Assembly: GCA_964512645.1 (NCBI GenBank)
Contig: CAZEJS010000009.1
Span: 24,575 to 88,574 of the forward strand
Direction: 5' to 3'
From: CAZEJS01 sp964512645
GTDB taxonomy: Bacteria; Actinomycetota; Geothermincolia; Fen-727; Anoxymicrobiaceae
DNA length: 64,000 nucleotides
The notes beneath the pieces were generated by a model. The model was given only the letters and a program-made list of their open reading frames with translations. It ran no database searches and was not told where the DNA came from. The translations under genes were made by a program, and so were the position numbers. Of this stretch, positions 36,710 through 45,876 are shown piece by piece (within the stretch, counting starts at the first letter, position 1; the number at the start of each line of letters is the position of its first letter).

Positions 36710-38776
36710 ATGAACGGCTACTACGGAAAGATCCTCAAGGTGGACCTTACCACCGGCACGCACGAGACGCTGGAACCGGACCCACGCTTGTACAGGGAAT
36801 ACCTCGGTGGAAGCGGCCTCGCCGCGCGGCTTTTCTTCGACATGAAAGCGTGGGAAGCCGACCCGCTGGGCCCGGAGAACCCGCTGATGATAATGCACGG
36901 GCCGCTTTCCGGTACCACGATGCCCGGCTGTTCCAGGCTGGAGGTCTGTGCCAGGTCGCCCCTCACGGGCATATGGGGGGAGTCGAGCATGGGCGGGCAC
37001 GTGTCGCCCCAACTGCGGGCCACCGGCTACGACGGCGTCATCATCACCGGGGCTTCCCCGGACCCGGTGTATCTCTGGATCACCGACAAGACGGTCGAGG
37101 TGAGGGACGCCTCCGACCTCTGGGGCCGGGACACCTTCGAGACGGAGGAGCTGATCCGGGAGAAGTCCGGCGACAAGCGGGTGAGGGTGCTCTCGATCGG
37201 CCAGGCCGGGGAGAACCTGGTCAAGTACGCGGCGATAGTCAACGACAGGGGGAGCCTGGCGGGCCGCTGCGGGATGGGCGCGGTGATGGGCTCGAAGAAG
37301 CTGAAGGCGGTGGCGTTCCGGGGCAGGGCCAAGGCCGGGGTGCCGGACGAGGAAGCGTTCAAGGGGGTCCGGAAGCGCTGCACCGACGCGATCAAGGTGA
37401 GCATTACCGGCGAGGGCCTCCATGCCTACGGCTCCAACGTGCACATGGAGATGGGAATGGCGGTTTCCGACGTGCCGGTCAAGAACTGGAGGGAGGCCCA
37501 GTGGGAGGAGGGAATGGACGCCCTCTCCGGGGTCACCGTGGCGGAAACCATAATGACCAAGACGCACGCCTGTTACGGCTGCCCGGTGGCGTGCAAGCGT
37601 ATCGTGAAGATAGACTCCGGCCCGTTCAAGATGGAGGAGGGCCCCGGCCTGGAGTACGAAGGGGCGGCGGCGCTCGGCACGCTCCAGCGCTGCGCCCACC
37701 TGGAGGCCGTCTCCAAGGCCAACGAACTCACCGACCGCTACGGCGTGGACTGCATCTCCGCGGGGAGCTCAATCGCCTACGCCACGGAGGCGTTCCAGGA
37801 AGGCCTCATCACCACCGAGGACACCGGCGGCGTCGAACTCGCCTGGGACGACCCGGAGCTGCTGATAAGGCTCGTGGAGATGATAGCTTTTCGCGAGGGG
37901 TTCGGGGACGTGCTGGCCGAAGGCACCCGCGCGATGTCCGAGAAGTTCGGCGGAAAGGAATATGCCGTCCACGTCAAGGGGCTCGAGGCGCCCATGCACG
38001 ACCCCCGCGCCCTGTGGGCGATGGCGCTCACCTACGCCACGGGCATCAGGGGCGCCTGCCACGTGAACGACGACAACCTCATGGCCGAACTCGGGAACTC
38101 CAACTTCAAAGCCGTGGGAGTGAAGACCACCAAGCCTCAGCGCCCCGAGGGCAAGGCGGCACAGACCATTGCCGCGCAGGCATACGGGCAGCTCGCGGGC
38201 TCCGCGGTGATCTGCCTCTACGCCTGGTGGTCGATGGACGGCATCGAGATACTCAGGGACATGATAAACGTGGTCACCGGGGCAGGCTACAGCACCGAGG
38301 AGCTGATGGAGGTCGGTAACCGCATCTGGTACCTGAAGCGCTCGATCGGCAACCTGTGCGGGGCGAGGGCGAAGGACGATGCCCTGCCCGAGAGAATCCT
38401 GAGGCCTCACGTCGAGGGCACGACTTCCAATCTCATCAAGACGCTCAATCCCATAATGGCCATGACCGCCATGACCAAGATAAAGAACGAGAAGATAGCA
38501 GGGGCCATGCAGAAGATGTCGGACAGGTTTCTCCTGCCCAACCTCTTCAAGGTCCTGACCATCAGCGGCAAGCTCGTCCCGTGGGTCGGCGGAACCGTCA
38601 AGTACCTGCGCAACGCAAGCTACGAGGACCTGCAGCGCAACTTCGTGGATTTCGATTACATGATCGAGGATTTCTACCGATTGAGGGACCTGGACCCATC
38701 GGGCCTCACCCGGCGCGGGAGGCTGGAGGAGCTCGGCCTCGCCGATGTCGCCGATGAGCTCGAGTCCTTGAAGTAA
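36710..38776 (+). CDS. Aldehyde ferredoxin oxidoreductase (AOR) family protein
   Basis: 688 residues from ATG 36710 with AGGAGG upstream. The N-terminal domain (YLGGSGLAARLFFDMK, MIMHGPLSGTTMPGCSRLEV, GIWGESSMGGHVSPQLR) matches the tungsten-bispterin-binding domain of AOR. The 4Fe-4S ligands appear as CYGCPVAC, with a distal Cys probably in AVICLYAWW. Family members oxidise aldehydes or other carbonyls with ferredoxin under anoxic conditions. It is longer than the roughly 600-residue archaeal AOR. No pterin or tungstate genes are nearby, so the substrate is open. Confidence 0.9.
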   Translation: MNGYYGKILKVDLTTGTHETLEPDPRLYREYLGGSGLAARLFFDMKAWEADPLGPENPLMIMHGPLSGTTMPGCSRLEVCARSPLTGIWGESSMGGHVSPQLRATGYDGVIITGASPDPVYLWITDKTVEVRDASDLWGRDTFETEELIREKSGDKRVRVLSIGQAGENLVKYAAIVNDRGSLAGRCGMGAVMGSKKLKAVAFRGRAKAGVPDEEAFKGVRKRCTDAIKVSITGEGLHAYGSNVHMEMGMAVSDVPVKNWREAQWEEGMDALSGVTVAETIMTKTHACYGCPVACKRIVKIDSGPFKMEEGPGLEYEGAAALGTLQRCAHLEAVSKANELTDRYGVDCISAGSSIAYATEAFQEGLITTEDTGGVELAWDDPELLIRLVEMIAFREGFGDVLAEGTRAMSEKFGGKEYAVHVKGLEAPMHDPRALWAMALTYATGIRGACHVNDDNLMAELGNSNFKAVGVKTTKPQRPEGKAAQTIAAQAYGQLAGSAVICLYAWWSMDGIEILRDMINVVTGAGYSTEELMEVGNRIWYLKRSIGNLCGARAKDDALPERILRPHVEGTTSNLIKTLNPIMAMTAMTKIKNEKIAGAMQKMSDRFLLPNLFKVLTISGKLVPWVGGTVKYLRNASYEDLQRNFVDFDYMIEDFYRLRDLDPSGLTRRGRLEELGLADVADELESLK

Positions 38777-38840
38777 CCTGCGGATTCCTGTCGAAGGTTT
38801 TATCAGCCGAAAACGAGCCCGGCATGGGGAGGGTAGCCTG

Positions 38841-39464
38841 ATGCGCTGTGACAGATGCGATACGGAGAACCCCGAGGGAAGCGAGTACTGCAAGGAGTGC
38901 CGCGCGCCGCTCGGCGCCCGAGCTGTCGAGGAGGGGGGCGAAGCCGCGGGGCTTGAAGCGGTCGCCGGGCCCGGCCTGCTCGCGCGCTCGCTGTCGACCG
39001 CGTGGCACCGCAAGGGACCGATACTGATGGCGCTGTTCATCGTTCTGATGATGGCGATGGTCTGGGCGCCGTGGGCGTTCGTGAAACTCGAGGTGCTGGG
39101 CATATCGCTGGTGTCCAGGAACTTCACCGGCTGGCAGATCTACGTCGGCAGGGTGCTCTTCTTCCTGGCGATAATCCCGCTGGTCATATCCCTGCTCCTG
39201 GTGGCCAACATCGGCACCCGGAGACGGGTGGTCGAGACACACATCTGCACGTTTCTCGGCGGAGTGATATTCACCGTCTGGCTGCTTGTCTTCGCGATGA
39301 GCGAGGTCCTGAAAGCGCTCATCAAGAACGTGCACCTGGTGCAGGTCAATGCGGCGGGCGGCCAGATAGCGACGATCCTGCTGTTCATCGGCTTCATGCT
39401 CGGCGTCATCATCACCAGTTACGACCGCGGCAGGTTGCTGGAGCTCGCGGGGGAAGGTGGTTGA
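38841..39464 (+). CDS. Zinc-ribbon membrane protein
   Basis: 207 residues. An N-terminal zinc ribbon (MRCDRCDTENPEGSEYCKEC) is followed by four predicted membrane segments between about residues 55 and 200. I do not recognise a specific family beyond the zinc-ribbon plus membrane architecture. It ends 2 bases before the next membrane-anchored gene, so they are likely co-expressed. Three other zinc-ribbon membrane genes occur in this window. Confidence 0.75.
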   Translation: MRCDRCDTENPEGSEYCKECRAPLGARAVEEGGEAAGLEAVAGPGLLARSLSTAWHRKGPILMALFIVLMMAMVWAPWAFVKLEVLGISLVSRNFTGWQIYVGRVLFFLAIIPLVISLLLVANIGTRRRVVETHICTFLGGVIFTVWLLVFAMSEVLKALIKNVHLVQVNAAGGQIATILLFIGFMLGVIITSYDRGRLLELAGEGG

Positions 39465-39466
39465 GA

Positions 39467-40987
39467 ATGAACTGGAGATCCCGTAAGAAGGAAAGCGGCT
39501 CCGGCGCGGGCGCGGCGGATGCCGGCGATGCGCCTTCTCCCGAGGAGACGAAACCTTCCCGGAGACGCGTTGCCGAGGGTCCGGTTGAACCGTGGGCGGT
39601 CAAGGCGGGAGAGACGGTGTCCAGGATCCCTCGAGGGGTCAAAATAGGCGTTCCCGTCGCCGTCCTGGTGGTCACGGCCATCCTCGTTGCGCTCTTTACC
39701 CTCGCATCCATACACAGCCCGAGGTCGGCCATCGGCCGGTACCTGGGCGAGCTCAAAGTCGGCGACTACAAGTCGGCGTACGGGATGATCGCCCATCCCG
39801 GGGGGCGGTTCTCCACTTACAGCTTTTTCCGCAAATGGCAGGACAACACCACTGAACACCTGGGGCGTCTGCAGGATTTCGTCATCCAGGAACGCAAAGC
39901 GGAAAACCGCTTTTTCGGCAGGCTCATCGAGCCGGTGCCCGGGACCGGCACGCCTTTCGTTGTCACCATGAAGTACAAGGACAAGGCCTTCGACGTGAAC
40001 ATGGTAGTCGAGGAAGCGGGCGGGGCCTGGCCCGTGAAGCAGTGGCGTCTCAGACTCACCGGCCGTAACACCAGGTTGCTCGTGGCCCCCCTGGGTTCGC
40101 GGGTGCGCATCGACGGGGTGCCCGCGGGTGTGGCCCGGCCGGACCGGGACCTGGCGGAAGCGCTGCAGTTGAAGCATTTCCCCCGGGATATCGACGGGGC
40201 GGTCGATTACGCCCGAAAGCTCGCGAGGACCTTCCGGTATGTCATCGGAGAAGTCAGGCGCCTCGCCGCCAACCTCGAAGGAGTCACCGAGAGCGCGCAG
40301 GGAGTGGTCGACAAGTTCGGCACCGGTGGCTTCAGCTGGTCGGACATCCTCGACGCCGCCAGCAGCACCGCCCAGCAGAGCAAGGAGTTCGGCCAGGACG
40401 CCGCCCGCCTGGTCATCCAGATATACTGGATATTCGGTGGAGGAGACGACGGGAGCTTGAGAGCTCACCTGAGCCGGGTGCAGAGCGGCCTGGAGCTGAA
40501 GAACCTGCCGGAGGGCTGGCACGAGGTCAGCGCCCGGCTTCCCGGTGCCACGTCCGACAGCAAGGAGTTCATCGCCCCGGTGAGCGCCGAGCTGAAGCTG
40601 GAACCCACGGATGCGACGGAGCGTGAACTCAAGAACACCATGAACGGCTATTACAGGGCGGTGAGCACCGCGCTCGCGACCCTCGATACAGGTGTCCTGA
40701 AACGCAGCGTGGCAGGGCCCGCGCTGACCCGGGAGACCGACAGGGTCCTGGATCTCCTGGACAAGGGACGGCACGTGGAGGCGCAACTGACGGACCTCAG
40801 GTACGAGAGCCTCAAGCTGCTCAGCGAAAGGGTCGCCACTGTGGAAACGCGCGAGACATGGAACGAGACGACCTATCAGAGAACCGCGGTGGCGGGCGTC
40901 AAGGCGGGCCGGAAACTGAAGGTCGTCTATACGCTGGAGGAACAGGGCGGGGGCCTCTGGAAGGTTACCGAGAGGAATGAACTTTGA
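39467..40987 (+). CDS. Membrane-anchored protein of unknown function
   Basis: 506 residues from ATG 39467. A cytoplasmic charged tail of about 60 residues is followed by one membrane segment (VKIGVPVAVLVVTAILVALF). A large outward-facing region begins SPRSAIGRYLGELKVGDYKSAY, resembling NTF2-like (DUF4878-type) modules, and has a central helical part. A C-terminal module (MNGYYRAVSTALATLDTG up to VYTLEEQGGGLWKV) looks like a second NTF2-like fold. Function unknown. It is coupled to the zinc-ribbon membrane gene before it. Confidence 0.7.
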   Translation: MNWRSRKKESGSGAGAADAGDAPSPEETKPSRRRVAEGPVEPWAVKAGETVSRIPRGVKIGVPVAVLVVTAILVALFTLASIHSPRSAIGRYLGELKVGDYKSAYGMIAHPGGRFSTYSFFRKWQDNTTEHLGRLQDFVIQERKAENRFFGRLIEPVPGTGTPFVVTMKYKDKAFDVNMVVEEAGGAWPVKQWRLRLTGRNTRLLVAPLGSRVRIDGVPAGVARPDRDLAEALQLKHFPRDIDGAVDYARKLARTFRYVIGEVRRLAANLEGVTESAQGVVDKFGTGGFSWSDILDAASSTAQQSKEFGQDAARLVIQIYWIFGGGDDGSLRAHLSRVQSGLELKNLPEGWHEVSARLPGATSDSKEFIAPVSAELKLEPTDATERELKNTMNGYYRAVSTALATLDTGVLKRSVAGPALTRETDRVLDLLDKGRHVEAQLTDLRYESLKLLSERVATVETRETWNETTYQRTAVAGVKAGRKLKVVYTLEEQGGGLWKVTERNEL

Positions 40988-41024
40988 TACGCCGGCGCTC
41001 AGGCGCCGCGGCGGAATCGTTTTT

Positions 41025-41102
41025 CGGGGTGTAGCGCAGCCAGGTTAGCGCGCGTGCTTTGGGAGCACGAGGTCGTCGGTTCGAATCCGACCACCCCGAC
41101 CA
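41025..41102 (+). tRNA. tRNA-Pro (TGG)
   Basis: Acceptor CGGGGTG/CACCCCG, anticodon stem CGTGC/GCACG with loop TTTGGGA (anticodon TGG at 41060-41062), T-loop TTCGAATC and encoded CCA. Confidence 0.96.
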
Positions 41103-41110
41103 TCTTCCAC

Positions 41111-41128
41111 CGGCCCCGCCAGGGGCCG
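41111..41128 (+). terminator. Hairpin after tRNA-Pro
   Basis: A 7-bp perfect stem CGGCCCC/GGGGCCG, loop GCCA, 8 bases after the tRNA end. No long U-tract. Confidence 0.4.
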
Positions 41129-41262
41129 TTCGCCCGGCGCCCGGGTGGGCCGATTCGAGGCGGCGGCAGGGGAGTCGGGGAGAGGATCCCCCCTGCATGG
41201 ACGGGTGGGTCGCCCGGTCAAGTCGAGGCGCGGCAACCCCGATAATGAACATATCCGCCCGT

Positions 41263-41268
41263 TATAAT
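41263..41268 (+). promoter_or_regulatory. Possible -10 element
   Basis: TATAAT about 80 bases upstream of the acyltransferase start; the -35 region is not clear. Confidence 0.4.
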
Positions 41269-41346
41269 CGCGGGTAGAATGCGCACAGAGCCGGAGTGCC
41301 GGAGAGAGCGGTTGAAGGCACACAAGTCGAGCGGAGGTTCGTTGCG

Positions 41347-42108
41347 ATGGAAATGAAGAACATGCTCTTCTACGAGTTTGCCCGCCTGGCCATCGGCCCG
41401 CTCGCGGACTGGCACTACCACATCAAGGTCGAGGGGGAGGAGAACATCCCGGAGGAGGGGGGCGCGCTCGTCGTCTGCAACCACCGTTCGCTGCTGGACC
41501 CGGTGGTGGTCGGTTATTCGATAGGGCGTTTCGTCAACTTCGCGGCCGCCTCGTACTCCTTCAAGATGCCCGTCGTGAAACAGCTTTACACGCTCGCGGG
41601 CTCGTTCCCGCTTTCGATATACGGCGGCGAAGAGAGCGACAAGAACATCAACAGGGCCAGGGAGCTTCTGGACAACGGGGAACTGGTGGGGATTTTCCCC
41701 GAGGGGGTCCAGTCGTTTTTCAACCCTCACAGGGTTACCAAGATCGCCACGTTCAAGACCGGTTTCGCCAAGCTGGCCCTGGAGGCGAAGGTGCCGATTA
41801 TCCCCTGCTGCGTCGTCGCGATGGAGGAGAGGGAATTGCCGAAAATTCCCGGATTCCTGGTCAAGGCGTACGTGAACCTCCCCAACGCCAGGGAGGGCAT
41901 CAGGTTCATCAGTTACAGGGGCGTGACGTGCCGCGTCGGGAAGCCCCTGGACCTCAGTCCCTTCTATGACGAGCCGTACACAAAGGCCCTCATAGACCGC
42001 ATCGCGGGAAGGATAAGAAGGATAGTAATCAAATTATATGATGGTGAGGATCTGGACAGGTTCCTCACCGGCGAGAGCCCGTTCGACTTCGAGGCGGACC
42101 CCGTTTGA
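41347..42108 (+). CDS. 1-acyl-sn-glycerol-3-phosphate acyltransferase family protein
   Basis: 253 residues of the PlsC family. It has the HxxxxD box in CNHRSLLDP, the FPEG box in GIFPEGVQ, and IIPCCVV following. It acylates lysophosphatidate or similar at the membrane face. I chose ATG 41347 because GGAGG lies 9 bases upstream; an open frame from 41296 lacks support. The next gene is a lipase-like hydrolase, so both may belong to lipid metabolism. Confidence 0.88.
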   Translation: MEMKNMLFYEFARLAIGPLADWHYHIKVEGEENIPEEGGALVVCNHRSLLDPVVVGYSIGRFVNFAAASYSFKMPVVKQLYTLAGSFPLSIYGGEESDKNINRARELLDNGELVGIFPEGVQSFFNPHRVTKIATFKTGFAKLALEAKVPIIPCCVVAMEERELPKIPGFLVKAYVNLPNAREGIRFISYRGVTCRVGKPLDLSPFYDEPYTKALIDRIAGRIRRIVIKLYDGEDLDRFLTGESPFDFEADPV

Positions 42109-42180
42109 GGCCTCCGAGCCGATGAGCGTCTCGCGTTTTTTGTGAAAGTCGAACAAGGAGGTTCCGGCCGCAAGGTCAGC

Positions 42181-43011
42181 ATGAGTTCAAAGAAGGCCAA
42201 GAAAGAGTTCGATACCGGACACGATTTCGACCGTGCTCTCGAAGACGAGATCAACCTCACCGAGAAGGCCAGCCGCTACGCCGGGATGGAGCGCTTCCCG
42301 ATAATATACGTCCCGGGCTACGGGGCCCCGCCCCTGCACGGGCTCTATCTCAGGAGCCGCCTGGAGGTGGAGGGTTTCGACGTCTTCGAGGCGGACCTGC
42401 CCTACCTGCAACTGGGTGATGTAGCCAGGTCGGCGGCCCTGCTGGGCGCCGAGGTCCAGCGGGCGCGCTACCGCTTCGACGCGGAGAAGGTCAACCTGGT
42501 GGGCCACAGCCTCGGGGGCATCATCTCCAGGTACTACCTGCAGAAGCTCGGAGGATGGAAATACGTTCACCGGGCGGTGTATCTGGGGACCCCCCACAAA
42601 GGCGTATACTGGGCCGTCTTCGGCCTCGCAACAAAAGCTGGCCGCCAGCTCATGCCCAACAGCGCCCTGCTCCAGGACCTCAACAACGACCCATCGCGGT
42701 GCAGGAACATCAAGTGCCTGTCCATCATCAGCAACTTCGACGAGATGATCGTGCCGCGCGAGTCAGGCATTCTCGATTGTGGCTACAACAAGGTCGTCAA
42801 CTGGCCTGTCGGCCACTGGGGCATGGTGTTCTCCAACAAGGCCATTGGCTGGATCGTCGATTTCTTCGACGGCCTCTTCGATATCCGCGAGGGTTTCGCG
42901 AAAGTCTACGAGGAGCGCGACGGCTCCGGCGAGCTTTGCCGCGACAAGCAGGAAAAGACCCTGGAAGTGGTCCACAAGCGGCTGGTGGAGAAAGCCGGCA
43001 AAGTCGGCTGA
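42181..43011 (+). CDS. Alpha/beta hydrolase, lipase/PGAP1-like
   Basis: About 276 residues. IIYVPGYGAPPLHG forms the oxyanion-hole region and the nucleophile elbow is VGHSLGGIISRYYLQ. After YLGTPHKGVYWA, a region near SNFDEMIVPRESG probably holds the catalytic Asp, and WPVGHWGMVF the His. This pattern resembles triacylglycerol lipases and PGAP1-like esterases. The start is uncertain: ATG 42181 is preferred, but GTG 42142 is in frame and AAGGAGG lies between them. No signal peptide is obvious. Confidence 0.8.
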   Translation: MSSKKAKKEFDTGHDFDRALEDEINLTEKASRYAGMERFPIIYVPGYGAPPLHGLYLRSRLEVEGFDVFEADLPYLQLGDVARSAALLGAEVQRARYRFDAEKVNLVGHSLGGIISRYYLQKLGGWKYVHRAVYLGTPHKGVYWAVFGLATKAGRQLMPNSALLQDLNNDPSRCRNIKCLSIISNFDEMIVPRESGILDCGYNKVVNWPVGHWGMVFSNKAIGWIVDFFDGLFDIREGFAKVYEERDGSGELCRDKQEKTLEVVHKRLVEKAGKVG

Positions 43012-43252
43012 GCGCCCGGCGTCGGGACCGCTTCAACGCCAGGTCGCCGGTGCGGCGTCCAGGGGGCGGTGTCGAGGACGTTATCACCGGGCGGCCCTTG
43101 AACAGGCGTTCGAGGATCCGGGAGCCCTCGCTCGGATGCCTCGGGAAGATGGTGCCGCAGTCGTTCGCGATGTGGGCGAACCTGCCTTCCGGTCCAATCC
43201 CCCCGCCGTAGCGCCTGTCCTGCTGCAGGCGCGACCCGGTAGCGCCTTCTGC

Positions 43253-43283
43253 TTGAGAGAAGGGGGCCCGGGTGCTTTAATAT
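43253..43283 (+). promoter_or_regulatory. Possible promoter of tRNA-Gly
   Basis: TTGAGA (43253-43258), then TTTAAT after 17 bases (43276) or TAATAT after 19 (43278). It stands just upstream of the tRNA. The 280 bases before the tRNA hold no gene. Confidence 0.45.
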
Positions 43284-43292
43284 GACTCGCGG

Positions 43293-43368
43293 GCGGGAGT
43301 AGCTCAGTTGGCAGAGCGAGAGCCTTCCAAGCTCTAGGTCGCCGGTTCGAGACCGGTCTCCCGCTCCA
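43293..43368 (+). tRNA. tRNA-Gly (TCC)
   Basis: Acceptor GCGGGAG/CTCCCGC, anticodon stem AGAGC/GCTCT with loop CTTCCAA (anticodon TCC), T-loop TTCGAGAC and encoded CCA. Confidence 0.96.
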
Positions 43369-43539
43369 CACTCGTTGTCGATGTGGACCCGGGAGCACCC
43401 TGCTCCAGCGAGAACCAACCCGGCGGCGGAGGGTTACCTTTCGGTTGTTCCGGGCCTCGGACCGGCATCAGGGGTTTCGAGGAGTCGGACGCGGCGGCCG
43501 CTTGCGGCCGGAACCCCGCCGGGACCCGGGCCCGGCCGG

Positions 43540-44586
43540 TCAGCGCAGTGCGACCATCTCGTGGAGGGTCCTGCCCTCGCGGGCGAGCCGCTCCCCGTCC
43601 AGCTCGACCGCCAGGGTGAAATCCGAGTCGAAACGGAAGTACCCGGGCCTGCCAAGGAGGCGGTTGACGAGCGCTTTGACCGGCCTGCTCCGAACCACCG
43701 GCAGGTCGGCGAGGAAATCGTGCGCGTCTATGGCCTCTCTCACGTCCAGACGCAGGTCCACCTCGTCCCCGATCGTTATCCTCAACCACGAGGGGTAATC
43801 CCTGTTCGCTACCGCGTTGAAGACTCTCTCTCCTGCCTCGAGCTCCATCTCTCCGCTGCTCAGCACCACCGTGTCACCGCGGGCGAGCATCAGGGGCCGG
43901 GTGACCAGGTCGTACCCCTCCCGGGCCATGACACAGGCGTAGAGCAGGGTCAGGTCCTCGGTGTATACCCTGCCCCAGTACCAGTAGTCGATTATCCTCT
44001 TCATGTCGCCGACACCCCAGTTGTGGTCGTGGTAGCCGATGCCCCGAGCCTCCAGCACGGTGTCCCCGAACCTCACGGTCCCGCTGACCCGCGCCCTCGG
44101 TGCCGGCACCACCCACGCGAAGAACTCCCGCTCGTTGTAGTTCGCCTGGCCGACCCCCGGCTTCCAGCCCGGCACGGTGTTGGTGAAGGTCAGGTCGAAC
44201 TCCATGTCCCCTTCGCGGAGAAAGAGGCGGTGGACCGGCAGGGCTCCGGGGAGGAACTCCGAGGAGCACCGGTTGCCGCCGATGCGCACGTCGCACCTCT
44301 CGCTGCTGGCGCTCACCGCGCTGCCGGGAAACGTCTTCGCCACGGAGAGCTTCCCGCCGCCCGGCTTGTACACGTGAAGCTCGACACCCGGCTTCCTGCG
44401 GACGAGCTCCGAGGTCTGCAGGAACCCCACCACCGTGTGTCCGCTGTCGAGACGCGCGTCGAAGTACCAGTGCTCGAAGTAGTGCCTGTCGGCGATCGGG
44501 TGCGCGGCGTTCTCCTCCTCCTTCAGCGGGACTATGACGTCATCCCTGTCCCCCTGCCCGGTCCACATCTTTACGGTCTTGCCCAT
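43540..44586 (-). CDS. CrtC/AttH-like lipocalin-fold protein
   Basis: A 348-residue protein without a signal peptide. HYFEHWYFDARLDSG near residue 35 and GIGYHDHNWGVGD in the middle are hallmarks of the carotenoid 1,2-hydratase (CrtC)/AttH family, a double lipocalin-like fold. No carotenoid genes are nearby, so hydratase activity should not be assumed. It is transcribed alone, convergent with the upstream plus-strand genes. Confidence 0.72.
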   Translation of the reverse strand: MGKTVKMWTGQGDRDDVIVPLKEEENAAHPIADRHYFEHWYFDARLDSGHTVVGFLQTSELVRRKPGVELHVYKPGGGKLSVAKTFPGSAVSASSERCDVRIGGNRCSSEFLPGALPVHRLFLREGDMEFDLTFTNTVPGWKPGVGQANYNEREFFAWVVPAPRARVSGTVRFGDTVLEARGIGYHDHNWGVGDMKRIIDYWYWGRVYTEDLTLLYACVMAREGYDLVTRPLMLARGDTVVLSSGEMELEAGERVFNAVANRDYPSWLRITIGDEVDLRLDVREAIDAHDFLADLPVVRSRPVKALVNRLLGRPGYFRFDSDFTLAVELDGERLAREGRTLHEMVALR

Positions 44587-44750
44587 TGTCCACCCCCATC
44601 ACGAACGACCACTCCACAGCGGAATGATATCACCCGCGCCGGCGCGCCCGGCGGCACAAACGGTCCGTGTCCGGCAGCGTTTCTGTTACAATTTGAAAAG
44701 ACGCGGCCGGCCCTCCGGGGCCGTGGAGAGTCCGCAAGAGAGGCGGCGGA

Positions 44751-45872
44751 ATGAGAGTTCGAACGGGCTGGCCTTTCAAGGTGGCAGTGGCGGGAGTCCT
44801 CCTCCTGCTGCTTGCGGCTTCGGTCGGAATGCTCGTGTTCACCCTCCTCCAGCCGGGGACAGGCGAAGACCCATCCAATGCCAGGTTGTCAGTGACGCTC
44901 GTAACCCAGAAAGAGGTACAGACCTGCGCCTACAAGGTCTACGGGGACGACTCGCAGCCTTACTGGGTCGCGAAGACGATCCTGAAGAACACCGGGAAGG
45001 TCCCCGTTCGCAACCTGGTGATCCGGTACAAGGTCGGCGATTACAGCGAGTGGAACCAGGGCGATCCCTACCCGGTGGTGCTGCCGGGCCAGACGGTGCG
45101 CGATTTCTGCTGGCCGGTGTTCAAGGCGGAGATGATGGACAGGGTCACCACCAAGACCCCGGTAGAGCTCACCATGACGTACGATTATCGTGGCCTGGAC
45201 AAGCCCGTCGAGCACCACAACAAGCTCTACCTGCTGGGCAAAAATGATTTCATCTCCTCGACGATCGCCGACGAAGAGCAGATAGAGGAGAGATCCGGGG
45301 AAGGGGCGGCCCCGGTCACCTACTACGAGTGGAAGAACAACTACAAGTTCATCGCCGCTTTCGTGACGCCCAACGACGAGACCACCAAGTCGTTCGCGGA
45401 GCTCGCGACCGGGGGGCTCGCGCCGAATGCGAGCGACGAGGAGGCCCGGGAGGCGCTGGAGAGGATATTCGACACGATGAGGGTACATGGGGTCCGCTAC
45501 GTCCATGAGCCCGCCAATTACTGGTCCAGCAAGTTCGGCCAGTACGTGCAGTACCCCAACGAGACCATCAACAGGAAGGCCGGCACGTGCCTGGACCTGG
45601 CCGTGTGTGTCGCCGGAATGACCTCCGCCCTGGGGCTCGAATCCTACGTGGTGTTCGTCCCGGGGCACGCCTTCCCGATGATCGAACTCCCCGACAGCGG
45701 GGACTGGCTTCCTATCGAGTCGACGATAGTGGACGATATCGAGATGATCGTTCCGGCTTCTTATGCCATCCGAAGCGCGGTGAAGACGTTCAACGAGAAC
45801 AAGGAGAAAGGATACATACTCCCCGTCCATCTCCAGTACTGCTGGAAGAACGGCATCATGCCCCCGAGGTAG
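44751..45872 (+). CDS. Transglutaminase-like domain membrane protein
   Basis: 373 residues. An N-terminal membrane anchor (VAVAGVLLLLLAASVGMLVF) is followed by an outward Ig-like or beta region and a transglutaminase-like core. The catalytic Cys is in KAGTCLDLAVC, the His in VPGHAFPM, and the third residue is probably Glu in WLPIESTIV, where Asp is usual. The activity may be proteolytic or merely binding. A TACAAT -10-like element lies about 60 bases upstream. The next gene follows after 4 bases. Confidence 0.82.
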   Translation: MRVRTGWPFKVAVAGVLLLLLAASVGMLVFTLLQPGTGEDPSNARLSVTLVTQKEVQTCAYKVYGDDSQPYWVAKTILKNTGKVPVRNLVIRYKVGDYSEWNQGDPYPVVLPGQTVRDFCWPVFKAEMMDRVTTKTPVELTMTYDYRGLDKPVEHHNKLYLLGKNDFISSTIADEEQIEERSGEGAAPVTYYEWKNNYKFIAAFVTPNDETTKSFAELATGGLAPNASDEEAREALERIFDTMRVHGVRYVHEPANYWSSKFGQYVQYPNETINRKAGTCLDLAVCVAGMTSALGLESYVVFVPGHAFPMIELPDSGDWLPIESTIVDDIEMIVPASYAIRSAVKTFNENKEKGYILPVHLQYCWKNGIMPPR

Positions 45873-45876
45873 CGGT

